Assembly: GCA_963714405.1 (NCBI GenBank)
Contig: CAVQOH010000002.1
Span: 372,001 to 436,000, forward strand
Origin: JAZGGS01 sp963714405
Lineage (GTDB): Bacteria > Bacteroidota > Ignavibacteria > Ignavibacteriales > Ignavibacteriaceae
DNA length: 64,000 bases
Direction of reading: 5' to 3'
The notes below the pieces were generated by a model that did not search any database, was not told where the DNA came from, and saw only the letters and a program-made list of their open reading frames with translations. Position 1 is the first letter of the stretch; every line of letters begins with the position of its first letter. Position numbers and translations under genes: made by a program. Shown in pieces: positions 35,901 to 43,611 of the stretch.

Positions 35901-36195
35901 GATGTTCAAAGAAGCAATTAACAATGCAATAAAGCACAGCAACTGTAAAAAAATTACATTGGAAGCAAATGTTAAGAATGATATAATTGAATTAACTCTT
36001 ACTGATGACGGAACAGGAATTGACAAAAGTAAAAATAAAACCGGTAACGGGATTTCAAACATGGAAAGCCGTGCTGAAAAACTTGGTGGAAGTGTAAAGG
36101 TAATATCTGTTCTTAATGGCGGAACGCAGGTAATTTTTATTGCTAAATTAAGCAGGTTTAAAAAAATTAAATCATTTTTTAAAAGATATTCCTAG
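32947..36195 (+). CDS. Two-component propeller sensor histidine kinase
   Basis: 1082 residues. Signal peptide (TLIFILLIAVNSSALT). Then 14 propeller repeats with WIGT/WVGT-type strands (two seven-blade propellers, about 25-720), a Y_Y_Y beta-sandwich (about 750-840, NYTNLPSGEYIFRI), one membrane helix (FVSLVLIVLGIIVYYIS), HisKA_3 with TDLHDNVGAGLTEIS (H880) and an HATPase_c domain (NAIKHS, DDGTGIDKS, GNGISNM). It senses an extracellular ligand, by analogy to HTCS sensors of Bacteroidetes often a saccharide. Unlike full HTCS fusions it has no receiver or AraC domain; the regulator is the separate gene 33 bases downstream. Confidence 0.92.
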   Translation: MKTKSTLIFILLIAVNSSALTDDYIFKQHTVSDGLSQSTVFASIQDSRGYMWFGTINGLNRFDGYEFKVYTNNPADSSSISDNFISALFEDDKDFIWVGTINGNLNKFDRKNETFTRFKIDDYFEQVDEPETEYYEYPLAFSRNQLNSITSITEDTNGYLWIGTWGNGLIKFNKENKTATHIFHNPKDSFSLSHNRVRDIHIDDDGNLWVATFGGGLNRAVKENQTDSLGFIYSINQIVFDHYKHDSKYKSSLSNNQITKLFEDRDKNLWIGTYDGGLEKLDYANRIKNPANAVFKHFIASELTANCICNNKIMAIVQDNDGYLWIGTFGGGIDRMKIETETFIHFSHDPSNQKSLPDNDILSLLADKSGILWIGSHLGQGVTQFQKNITKFNLINKDSGKKPNLNDDVVWSVYEDSDQNLWVGMYRGGLNFVNRKTNRSTVYQFVKNNINSLSDNHIRSIEEDKFNNLWIATYSGGLNRLNKTSGKIDRFTNNPNDPNSLSANQVQDILIESDTVIWAATFGGGLNKLTFINDLNETPSVTRYENDPDNSESISDNRVYKLLIDSEDNFWVGTYGGGLNKFDRTSGTFKNYLHSPDDPNSISNNIVLSLLEDSEGMIWIGTSGGSLNKFNPKTYKATMFSVNQGLTSSVVYGILEDNERNLWLSTDNGIYKFNIEIEKFTQFGLEDGLQSLEFSGGAYYKNRDGLMYFGGINGLNYFYPDSITTNNFIPPIVISSVKLFHENIKGEHKELILSHDQNFISFEFAALDYTNPQRNMYAFKLEGLEKNWENVNANLRRANYTNLPSGEYIFRIVGANPDGIWNTKGASIKLIITPPYWQTWWFVSLVLIVLGIIVYYISTLSIKNQLAVEQLKAKIATDLHDNVGAGLTEISILSEVAANRMRINSVNDPKEFNRISNISRELVDNMSDIVWVVNPQRDSLYDLIIKLKDSYNEFMNSVGISFRVKNIDKTDDVRLPMEYKQNLLMMFKEAINNAIKHSNCKKITLEANVKNDIIELTLTDDGTGIDKSKNKTGNGISNMESRAEKLGGSVKVISVLNGGTQVIFIAKLSRFKKIKSFFKRYS

Positions 36196-36228
36196 TTAAA
36201 TATTTTATTAAACGAAAACCGATTAATT

Positions 36229-36867
36229 ATGATTAATGTAGCAATAGTTGAAGATAATGAAACAATCCGTGAAGGATTAGCAGCACTTATTAATGGCACA
36301 ACGGGTTACTCCTGTGTAGGTTCATTTAATAACTGCGAGGACTTTTTAGAGAAACTAGAAAGTTTGAGTATTAATGTAGTGTTGATGGATATTGCACTAC
36401 CCGGAATGAACGGAATTGAAGGAGTAGTAAAAGCTATAGAGATTGATCCTGATTTAGATATTCTAATGTTAACAATTTATGAAGAAAGCGAGGTGGTTTA
36501 CGAAGCACTTTGTGCAGGTGCCTGCGGTTACTTGGTTAAAAAGACACCTCCATCGCGCTTACTGGAAGCCATCAAGGAAGTCCACGAGGGTGGTTCACCA
36601 ATGAGTTCAAGGATAGCACGCCAGGTAATAAATACTTTGCAGGAAACCAAAAAAACTGTTGCCATTAAAAGTAAAGATCAATTAAGTGCCAGGGAGAAAG
36701 AGGTCGTTACCCTGCTCGCACAAGGTAACAATTATCAGGAAATTGCAGACCGGCTGTTTATTAGTGTTGATACTGTTAGGCATCACATAAAAAATATTTA
36801 TAAAAAACTGCATGTCCACACCCAAACTGAGGCAGTTGCCAAAGCAATAAGAAAAAAAATTATCTGA
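36229..36867 (+). CDS. LuxR/NarL-type response regulator, partner of the propeller kinase
   Basis: 212 residues. The receiver domain starts INVAIVEDNE, with D54 in VVLMDIALPGM as phosphoacceptor and KKTPPSR carrying the conserved Lys. The C-terminal GerE helix-turn-helix (about 145-205) has LSAREKEVVTLLAQGNNYQE and ISVDTVRHHIKNIYKKL. It follows the HisKA_3 kinase by 33 bases, and NarL-type regulators pair with HisKA_3 kinases, so they form one two-component system. Target genes are unknown. Confidence 0.93.
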   Translation: MINVAIVEDNETIREGLAALINGTTGYSCVGSFNNCEDFLEKLESLSINVVLMDIALPGMNGIEGVVKAIEIDPDLDILMLTIYEESEVVYEALCAGACGYLVKKTPPSRLLEAIKEVHEGGSPMSSRIARQVINTLQETKKTVAIKSKDQLSAREKEVVTLLAQGNNYQEIADRLFISVDTVRHHIKNIYKKLHVHTQTEAVAKAIRKKII

Positions 36868-36881
36868 ATCATTATCTCCCC

Positions 36882-36924
36882 ATCTGGTTATTTGCCTACA
36901 TATTTATGTAGGTACCCTCCAGAT
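36882..36924 (+). terminator. Stem-loop after the response regulator gene
   Basis: ATCTGG (36882-36887) pairs with CCAGAT (36919-36924) around an inner hairpin CCTACAT/ATGTAGG (36895-36901, 36906-36912). There is no T-run after it, so it may stabilise or process the 3' end instead of acting as a classic terminator. Confidence 0.4.
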
Positions 36925-37085
36925 ACTTCACATAAATAAGTAAAAACCACACAAATATGCAGTTGAAAATCTAGAATAACTTTTTGATTTTTATTCCGAG
37001 ATAAAGCTGGTAGAAGAGATATAGATTCTAATCCCGAAAACTAAACCTGAAAGCAAAATTGTTAAACAAATAAAAGGGTAATAAA

Positions 37086-37352
37086 ATGAATGGAAGTGAA
37101 ATTATAAACGAGCTTACCAACCCTATTTCAGATTTAATAAGTGATGAAATTTACGAGATTTTGAGCTCTCGAGGATTGATACACGAAAGAGCTGTTAGAG
37201 ATTACAAGATTAGAAAAAAGTTTAAACAATTGCGTGCAAAAAAATTCAGGACAGGTGATGCAATAGATTCCTTAAGGGAAGAGTATCCTTACCTGCAGTT
37301 TGATACTATCAGGAAGATAGTTCATAATCCTCCCAAACAACTTAGTGTATAA
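37086..37352 (+). CDS. Small basic hypothetical protein, possibly helix-turn-helix
   Basis: 88 residues, not assigned to a family. The N-terminal half is acidic (IINELTNPISDLISDEIYEI). The C-terminal half is basic and helical (ERAVRDYKIRKKFKQLRAKK, then AIDSLREEYPYLQFDTIRKI) and looks like a resolvase- or Mor-like DNA-binding helix pair, the last helix being FDTIRKIVHN. AAAAGGGTAATAAAATG gives the ribosome site, and a strong terminator follows, so it is a stand-alone transcript and very likely a real gene. DNA binding is a guess from the helix pattern. Confidence 0.6.
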   Translation: MNGSEIINELTNPISDLISDEIYEILSSRGLIHERAVRDYKIRKKFKQLRAKKFRTGDAIDSLREEYPYLQFDTIRKIVHNPPKQLSV

Positions 37353-37371
37353 AGCTGACCCATAAATCAAT

Positions 37372-37420
37372 TTCTGCCCTACTGAAAAATACACTCTTTT
37401 TGGTAGGGTAGAATTTATTT
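37372..37420 (+). terminator. Rho-independent terminator after the small gene
   Basis: Arms 37372-37389 (TTCTGCCCTACTGAAAAA) and 37397-37413 (TTTTTGGTAGGGTAGAA) pair over about 16 positions with one G-T pair and a small internal mismatch, followed by TTTATTT. It separates the small gene from the phospho-signalling operon. Confidence 0.85.
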
Positions 37421-37573
37421 AAGCAAAGTTGAAAGACTAATTTCCTTTCAAAATTCCATTTCACAACCTACTAGTTTACTGTTTCATTATCATCCAACCA
37501 TAAAAATTTTTTAAGATTAGAACACTTTTCAGTTTACAACTTTATTACTAATTTACAATAAAAAAATGAGGTC

Positions 37574-38212
37574 ATGATGAACTGCCCTTCCTGCGGCAAA
37601 GCAAATAAACCATCTGCAAAATTTTGTAAGTTCTGCGGTAGTCCATTAAAAGCAAATTATAAAACTTGCTCAAACGGACACAATTATGATGCGAAACTTG
37701 CTGTTTGTCCCTACTGCCCAAAACCTGTTAACAAAAATATCCCAAAAGAAAATATTACAAGCGCTAAAACAGTTTTAGATACTGTTGATACAAACCAGTC
37801 AAAAACTATACTGGATACTAAAACTGCAAATAAAATTGAAAATACAGCAGTTGAGAAAAAAGAGAATCCTCCCGTTGCGGAATCAAAAAATGAAAAACCA
37901 GAAGGTAAATTAAATAAACTAACCGGCTGGCTTGTAAGCTTTGATATTAACCCCGAAGGAACTGATTATAAGCTGTATGATGGCAAACTAAAAATAGGTA
38001 AAGCACAATCCAATCAAATCGTTTTAGATGATAAGGAAGTGTCTGATGAACATGTGCTTATCTATTGCAGAGATGGCAAAATCCTTCTTCAGGATGAACT
38101 TTCTGCAAGCGGTACTTTTGTTAATGGAAATAAAATAGATTCGCGTATACAGTTAAAAGATAATGATGAGATCAAAATTGGAAAAACTTCCTTTAAAGTG
38201 AAAATAATTTAG
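37574..38212 (+). CDS. Double zinc-ribbon and FHA domain protein
   Basis: 212 residues. N-terminal zinc ribbons: CPSCGKANKPSAKFCKFCG (four Cys), then a second C-x-H / CPYC site (CSNGHNYDAKLAVCPYC). A low-complexity Lys/Asn/Thr linker covers about 55-115 (TILDTKTANKIENTA). The C-terminal FHA domain (about 125-212) has KIGKAQSNQIVLDDKEVSDE and ASGTFVNGNKI. FHA domains bind phosphothreonine. The linker repeats AKTVLDTVDT and SKTILDTKTA contain Thr sites that a kinase could phosphorylate. It is the first gene of the kinase/phosphatase operon, 8 bases before the PP2C gene, and cytoplasmic (no signal). Confidence 0.85.
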   Translation: MMNCPSCGKANKPSAKFCKFCGSPLKANYKTCSNGHNYDAKLAVCPYCPKPVNKNIPKENITSAKTVLDTVDTNQSKTILDTKTANKIENTAVEKKENPPVAESKNEKPEGKLNKLTGWLVSFDINPEGTDYKLYDGKLKIGKAQSNQIVLDDKEVSDEHVLIYCRDGKILLQDELSASGTFVNGNKIDSRIQLKDNDEIKIGKTSFKVKII

Positions 38213-38220
38213 GCACTTAC

Positions 38221-39162
38221 ATGAATTTTAAATTTGAAATTGGAAATCAATCTGATGTAGGAAGAGTTAGGGAAGTTAATGAAGATTATTTTGGTACATT
38301 TCATGGAAGTTTTGGAGAATTGCTGATTGTATGTGACGGAATGGGCGGACACCAGGGAGGAGAAACTGCTTCCCGCCTTGCAGTTGATACAATAAAGAAT
38401 CATTTTGAAAACCTAAATGCTGGTTTTGAGGTTAAACAGGAACTGCAAAAAGCTCTTTCATTAGCAAACAGCAGATTAGTTGAAACTGCGCGTGAAAATC
38501 AATTGCTTGCAGGAATGGGTTCAACAGCAGTAGTTGTTTTGTTTAAAGATGATCTTGCTTACACTGCGAACTTAGGTGATAGTAGAATTTATCTTGTTAG
38601 AGATGACAGTATCAAACAGCTTACAACTGATCACTCACTTGTTCAGCAGATGATTGATACGAAAATGATATCGCCAGAAGAAGCTGCAAATCATCCTAAG
38701 AAAAATGTAATCACGAAATCGTTAGGTAGAGAAGGGACAATAGAACCGGACATTCCAGAACCAATTGAGATTTTAAATGGAGATAAGTTTGTTTTATGCA
38801 CCGATGGATTATCAAATTATGTTTATGATAATGAATTATTTTCAATAGTATCAGCAAATTCAGTTCAATTGGCAGCAGAAAATCTTATTACACTGGCGAA
38901 TGAAAAAGGTGGGAATGATAATATTACGGTTCAAATTGCAGAAGTAAAAGACGCAGTTGAACTTTTACCAAAAAAGAAAAAAAATCTATTACTTTACTTC
39001 CTCTTTGGTATGGTGATGGGAATGGTAACTCTTGCATTAATAAAACCAGATCTTTTTAATTTTAGTAATAAAAAACCAATAACTGTCGATTCAACAAAAT
39101 CCGTATTAGGCGATAGTATAAAAGTTGATTCTTCGTTAAATATAAATGCAAATGATCAATAA
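38221..39162 (+). CDS. PP2C-type Ser/Thr protein phosphatase with C-terminal membrane helix
   Basis: 313 residues. PPM-family motifs in order: NQSDVGRVREVNEDYFG, CDGMGGHQGGETAS (metal-binding DGMGGH), GSTAVV, ANLGDSRIYLVR, TKSLGREG, LCTDGLSNYV and GGNDNITVQ, all metal-binding Asp residues present. After KKKKNLLLYFLFGMVMGMV a single helix and a short extracytoplasmic tail end the protein. It removes phosphate from Ser/Thr and would oppose the two kinases at 43612 and 45063. It lies between the FHA gene and the M48 protease gene, which starts at or near its end. Confidence 0.93.
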   Translation: MNFKFEIGNQSDVGRVREVNEDYFGTFHGSFGELLIVCDGMGGHQGGETASRLAVDTIKNHFENLNAGFEVKQELQKALSLANSRLVETARENQLLAGMGSTAVVVLFKDDLAYTANLGDSRIYLVRDDSIKQLTTDHSLVQQMIDTKMISPEEAANHPKKNVITKSLGREGTIEPDIPEPIEILNGDKFVLCTDGLSNYVYDNELFSIVSANSVQLAAENLITLANEKGGNDNITVQIAEVKDAVELLPKKKKNLLLYFLFGMVMGMVTLALIKPDLFNFSNKKPITVDSTKSVLGDSIKVDSSLNINANDQ

Positions 39163-39193
39163 TAAACTAAATCTGATTGTTACAGGAGGCAAA

Positions 39194-39955
39194 ATGAAAT
39201 TTTTAATGCAAAGAAAATGGAAGGAAATTTTAATTGTTCCCTTTCTGATCTTAATATTTTCATCACCACTAAAAGCACAGGATGAAATCCTGAACGAGCT
39301 GCTTAACACAGCAAATCTTCTGAATGAAACGTTGTTGGAAATAACAGCTCTTTCTGATGAAGATGAAAATCTTATTGGTGATGAATTAGATAAGCAGATT
39401 TCTAAAGATCTCAAGTTTACTAAGGAAAAAAAATTCAACCTGAATAAAATATTTAACAACCTGATGAAATATGTTAACCGAACAAATATAAATTATAGTT
39501 ATAAGGTTGTTAAAACCGATGAGATTAATGCATATGCAATTGCCGGTGGAAGAATGTACATTAATACAGGTATAATTGATTTTCTTGATACAGAGGACGA
39601 AATTGCATTCGTTATTGCACACGAAATTTCGCATAATGAATTAAGACATTGTATTAAACGTGTTCAATATGCCGCTATTGCTTCTTCAATTGATCCAAAC
39701 CTTGGCGAAATTGTGCAGGTTGCTTACGGAATTTACTCAATGCCGTTTACAAAATATGATGAGTTTGATGCAGATGAACTTGGAGTTAACTTAATGAAAA
39801 AAGCAGGTTACGATAAACAAGGCGCTGTATCATTCTTCAAAAAACTTGAAGAACTCGAAAAAGAATATGGAATGGATAATAGGGATCCGGTTAACGATTT
39901 TATTTCCTCGCATCCAACGGCTAAAGAACGCGGAAATCGAGTTAAAAATATGTGA
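39194..39955 (+). CDS. M48 family metalloprotease
   Basis: 253 residues from the ATG at 39194, chosen because TTACAGGAGGCAAAATG gives a strong ribosome site. An in-frame ATG at 39146 overlaps the phosphatase gene and has none. Signal peptide (EILIVPFLILIFSSPLKAQ) follows a basic start. The peptidase domain (about 85-250) has FVIAHEISHNELRH (HExxH zinc site), EFDADELGVNLMKKAGY (third ligand Glu) and SSHPTAKERGNRV, all typical of M48B/BepA-like periplasmic proteases that act in protein quality control. It is part of the phospho-signalling operon. Why a protease is here is not clear from sequence. Confidence 0.9.
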   Translation: MKFLMQRKWKEILIVPFLILIFSSPLKAQDEILNELLNTANLLNETLLEITALSDEDENLIGDELDKQISKDLKFTKEKKFNLNKIFNNLMKYVNRTNINYSYKVVKTDEINAYAIAGGRMYINTGIIDFLDTEDEIAFVIAHEISHNELRHCIKRVQYAAIASSIDPNLGEIVQVAYGIYSMPFTKYDEFDADELGVNLMKKAGYDKQGAVSFFKKLEELEKEYGMDNRDPVNDFISSHPTAKERGNRVKNM

Positions 39956-39977
39956 TAATAAATAGGGAGAAATTTAA

Positions 39978-40460
39978 ATGTTTTGCACAGAGTGTGGTAC
40001 AAAAAATTCCGATGCTGCAACACACTGCCAATCTTGCGGTAAACCGCTCGATAAAGATGAACCAATTCAACAAAAACCAGTGAGTGGTGTACCGGGATCT
40101 TTAAATGCTGAGAATAATTCCGGACAGGGAAAATTAGCTGCACTTCCTCCCCAATTAACCGGTTGGAACTGGGGTGGATTTTTTCTCACCTGGATTTGGG
40201 GAATCGGAAACAACACATTTATTGCCCTTTTAGCTTTTGTTCCATTTGTAAATTTTGTAATGATATTTATTCTTGGTGCGAAAGGAAATGAGTGGGCTTG
40301 GCAAAATAAAAGATGGACCAGTATTGAGCATTTTAAAAAAGTTCAAAAATTGTGGGCAATTTGGGGAGCTGTTTTGTTTGCGCTGGGAATTGTACTTGCA
40401 ATAATTATTATTGCCGTAGCCATTGCAGCTTCAGATGATTACTATTATTATGATTATTGA
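39978..40460 (+). CDS. Zinc-ribbon membrane protein
   Basis: 160 residues. N-terminal zinc ribbon (CTECGTKNSDAATHCQSCG), then a Pro/Asn/Gly-rich linker (about 25-55), a Trp-rich segment LTGWNWGGFFLTWIWGIGNN and two membrane helices (LLAFVPFVNFVMIFILGAKG; LWAIWGAVLFALGIVLAIII), ending in DDYYYYDY. The layout resembles the small zinc-ribbon/DUF2628-like membrane proteins. GGGAGAAATTTAAATG gives the ribosome site. It is between the M48 protease and the WHy protein genes. Its role is unknown. The tyrosine tail is unusual but short. Confidence 0.75.
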   Translation: MFCTECGTKNSDAATHCQSCGKPLDKDEPIQQKPVSGVPGSLNAENNSGQGKLAALPPQLTGWNWGGFFLTWIWGIGNNTFIALLAFVPFVNFVMIFILGAKGNEWAWQNKRWTSIEHFKKVQKLWAIWGAVLFALGIVLAIIIIAVAIAASDDYYYYDY

Positions 40461-40493
40461 GCGGGCAAAATAGTTTGATTCAGTTTTTTTTAT

Positions 40494-41375
40494 ATGAAAA
40501 ATTTAATGATTAAAATTCTTATAGCTGCGGCAGCAATAGTAACATTGCTGTTCTTAACAAACCGGTTATGGTGCTCCGGCTCAGGTATTCCACCTGAATT
40601 AATCGAGATTAAAAAAATTGAAATCCAAAATTTTAATGCTGATTCTATTAACCTTTATGTTACTGTAAAGATCTTAAATAAGAATAACTTTCAGATTGAT
40701 GTGAGCAATTTTGCTGCAAATATTTTACATAACAACAATTCTATTGGAACTGCAAAACAAAATGATATGATTCATTTGAATGCACTCGATACAGCTGAGG
40801 TAAGTTTTTATGCGGCTTTTTTTACAAAATCATTTGTTAATTCAGTTGGAACTGAAAGTGATTCCATCAATTTAAAGATGCTGGGCACCGCAGAAGCAGA
40901 TTTAGGATTATTCAGCGTTCCGGTAGATATTGATCTTGAATATAAATTAGATGTTAAAAATAACATTTCACGTGTGGTTGAAAAAGATGTACAATTAGAA
41001 AATCTTATCAAACTTGAGGGTGGAAAGATAAAATCGCTTGGCACCAGTGAATCAGTTGTTGAAGTGGAATTCAAAGTGAAAAATCCATATGGAATTGATT
41101 TTACAGTTGAAGGTTATCCATCTAAAATTTTTATCAACGAAAAGGAAGCTGGCAGCGGAGACATAAAATCTAAGATTGAAATCAAAAGGAAAAGTGAAAA
41201 CATAAGTGCAGTATCGGTTTATAAATTGGATAACTTTAAAACAATCACTTCACTTTTTGGTTCTATTTTTAGCAAGAAATTAACTTATAAAACTACCGGA
41301 ATATTATTTTTAGATATTCTGGGATACAAATTACAGTTCCCTTACAATTTTAACGGAGTATTAATTAAAATATGA
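40494..41375 (+). CDS. LEA14-like (WHy domain) membrane-anchored protein
   Basis: 293 residues. An N-terminal hydrophobic anchor (ILIAAAAIVTLLFLTNRLW) is followed by two LEA type 2/WHy-like beta-sandwiches: the first about 40-160 (IEIQNFNADSINLYVTVKIL), the second about 170-290 (VVEVEFKVKNPYGIDFTVEG). Cys near residue 27 (RLWCSGSG) follows the helix, but the lipobox is not standard. WHy domains occur in stress-protective proteins and in bacterial periplasmic proteins of unknown role. Its stop overlaps the FHA-ABC gene start by 4 bases (ATGA), so they are co-translated and perhaps act together. Confidence 0.75.
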   Translation: MKNLMIKILIAAAAIVTLLFLTNRLWCSGSGIPPELIEIKKIEIQNFNADSINLYVTVKILNKNNFQIDVSNFAANILHNNNSIGTAKQNDMIHLNALDTAEVSFYAAFFTKSFVNSVGTESDSINLKMLGTAEADLGLFSVPVDIDLEYKLDVKNNISRVVEKDVQLENLIKLEGGKIKSLGTSESVVEVEFKVKNPYGIDFTVEGYPSKIFINEKEAGSGDIKSKIEIKRKSENISAVSVYKLDNFKTITSLFGSIFSKKLTYKTTGILFLDILGYKLQFPYNFNGVLIKI

Positions 41376-43564
41376 ATAGTACAGTAAGAATTTTAACAGT
41401 TGGAAGATCCGCTACTAACAATATTGTTATTGATAATAATAATGTTTCCTCAAATCATGCAAGGTTTAAGATTGCTGGCAACGAAATAATTCTAGAAGAT
41501 GTTGGATCAACCAATGGCACTTACGTTAATGGTGAAAAAATAACATTAAAAAAGGTTACTGCCGACGATATTATTACTTTCAGTAAAAACTATACATTTA
41601 CCTGGAAGCAGCTTGAAGAAGCATTAAATTCCTATAAGAAATCAAAAACAAGTGAATCAGGCAGAGTTCATACAACAATTAAAGAAAAAGAAGTTATAAA
41701 TATTGGGCGAAGCAGTGATAACGACCTTGTAATAAACAATATTAAAGTATCCCGCAAGCACGCAAAATTGAAAAAAGAGGATAATGAATGGTATGTTGAA
41801 GATTTGGGAAGTTCTAACGGAACATTTCTCAATGGTAAAAAAGTTAAGCAGACAAAGGTAACATCTAAAGATGTACTTACAATAGGTGGTATTCCATTAA
41901 ATATGGAAAAACTATTTGCTGCAGAAAAAGAAATAAAAGGTGATATTCAAATTGCTGCGAATAATATTACTTTTAGAGTTAAAGATAAATTGATTGTTGA
42001 CAATGTTGGTTTAACAATTCTACCAGGTGAGTTTGTTGGGTTGATTGGTCCAAGCGGCGCAGGTAAAACATCGTTAATGATGATGATGAACGGTGTTGTA
42101 AGGCCAACAGAGGGTGATGTATTTATAAATTCTCAATCTCTTTATTCCAATTTTGATTCTTTCAAAGGGCAGATTGGGTACGTTCCACAGGATGATATTA
42201 TTCACCGTGAACTTAAAGTTCAGGAATCATTTACTTATACAGGCAAACTAAGATTAGATAATTATTCAAATGAAGAAATTGATGCACAAGTAGATACAGT
42301 TTTAAACACTCTTGGAATTGAAGATACAAGAAATACCCTTATTGGTTCTGCAGAGAAAAAAGGAATAAGCGGAGGGCAGCGTAAAAGAGTTAATCTTGGG
42401 CAGGAATTATTAACTGAGCCATCTGTTTTATTTTTAGATGAACCAACAAGCGGTCTCGATCCTAAAACAGACCTTGATGTAATGCACCTTTTAAAAGGAA
42501 TTGCTGCAAAAGGAAAAATAATTGTACTTACAACTCATAACATAACAAAAGAAAATTTTGATATACTTTCACACCTGATTGTTCTTACAAAGGGTGGTAA
42601 ACTGGCTTATTTTGGTGAAGCAAATAAGGCGGCTGATTACTTTGGAGTAGAAAAGCCGTATGAAATCTTTGGAAAACTTGAAACGCAAGAGCCTGATTTC
42701 TGGAAAGAGAAATTTCGTAAAGCACCTGAATTTAAAAAATTTGTTGCAGTACGAGAAGAATCAACAATTAGCACCAAAACCACTGAAATTTCTCCACCTT
42801 CAAACCGGAAAGCTGATACGAAACAATTTTTTACATTAACAGATAGATTTTTTAGAGTAAAGTTACGTGATAGAGTTAGCACTGCAATATTACTTCTTCA
42901 GGCACCCATAATTGCAATTTTAATTGCACTTGTTTTTGATGAACCCTCTGAAAAAACTGCAGCGCTTTTTATACTTGTAATTGCTGCCGTCTGGTTGGGT
43001 TGCTCAAATGCTGCAAGAGAAATTGTAAGTGAACAAGCAATTTTTAAACGGGAAAGAATGGTTAATCTTAAAATTCCCTCATACATTCTTTCCAAAATTA
43101 CAGTACTTATGCTGCTTTGTTTTGTTCAATGCATTATTCTCGCTGGAATTGTTGTACCTGCAATTAATATGGAGTCATCTTTTTTCAGCATATTTTTATT
43201 GCTGCTTTTAACCTCACTTCCATCGCTGTTATTAGGTTTATTTGTTTCTTCACTTGTTTCTACTACTGAAGCTGCAATGGGATTAATTCCCCTTATTCTA
43301 ATTCCACAGGTAATACTTGGCGGGTTAATTACAATTTTTGCTAATATGAATGCTTTTGAAAAAATCATCGCTGCATTTCTAACAACCAGGTGGGCTTTTG
43401 AAGCAATAAATATTTTAGAATATGGGGATTTCAATGAGTTTAATATTTCATCACTTGGGTTTTCACCGGATAATCTGTTTGTAGATGTTTTGGTTATCCT
43501 GGCATTTTCGGTTCTATACTTTTTCTTAACTGCATATTCCTTAAAACGAAAAGATGTTCGCTAA
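41372..43564 (+). CDS. Double-FHA domain ABC-2 type exporter
   Basis: 730 residues. FHA1 (about 1-90) has TVGRSATNNIVIDNNNVSSN and GSTNGTYVNG; FHA2 (about 100-180) has NIGRSSDNDLVINNIKVSRK and GSSNGTFLNG. The ABC domain (about 190-440) has GPSGAGKT (226-233), Q273, ISGGQRKR and LFLDEPTSGLDP. The ABC-2 permease has six helices from about 515 to 725. This is the plan of mycobacterial Rv1747, an FHA-ABC exporter controlled by Ser/Thr kinase phosphorylation. The permease is of the WHITE/ABCG type. Two kinases follow in the same operon, so FHA binding to phosphothreonine probably controls transport. The cargo is unknown. Confidence 0.92.
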   Translation: MNSTVRILTVGRSATNNIVIDNNNVSSNHARFKIAGNEIILEDVGSTNGTYVNGEKITLKKVTADDIITFSKNYTFTWKQLEEALNSYKKSKTSESGRVHTTIKEKEVINIGRSSDNDLVINNIKVSRKHAKLKKEDNEWYVEDLGSSNGTFLNGKKVKQTKVTSKDVLTIGGIPLNMEKLFAAEKEIKGDIQIAANNITFRVKDKLIVDNVGLTILPGEFVGLIGPSGAGKTSLMMMMNGVVRPTEGDVFINSQSLYSNFDSFKGQIGYVPQDDIIHRELKVQESFTYTGKLRLDNYSNEEIDAQVDTVLNTLGIEDTRNTLIGSAEKKGISGGQRKRVNLGQELLTEPSVLFLDEPTSGLDPKTDLDVMHLLKGIAAKGKIIVLTTHNITKENFDILSHLIVLTKGGKLAYFGEANKAADYFGVEKPYEIFGKLETQEPDFWKEKFRKAPEFKKFVAVREESTISTKTTEISPPSNRKADTKQFFTLTDRFFRVKLRDRVSTAILLLQAPIIAILIALVFDEPSEKTAALFILVIAAVWLGCSNAAREIVSEQAIFKRERMVNLKIPSYILSKITVLMLLCFVQCIILAGIVVPAINMESSFFSIFLLLLLTSLPSLLLGLFVSSLVSTTEAAMGLIPLILIPQVILGGLITIFANMNAFEKIIAAFLTTRWAFEAINILEYGDFNEFNISSLGFSPDNLFVDVLVILAFSVLYFFLTAYSLKRKDVR

Positions 43565-43611
43565 TAAAATTTCAACCGATAAAATAAAGCATTTTTATTA
43601 GGAAACTTATA

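Noticed and set aside
39146..39193. Upstream ATG as start of the M48 protease
   Set aside because: The AGGAGG and signal peptide point to ATG 39194; the earlier start only adds text overlapping the phosphatase gene.
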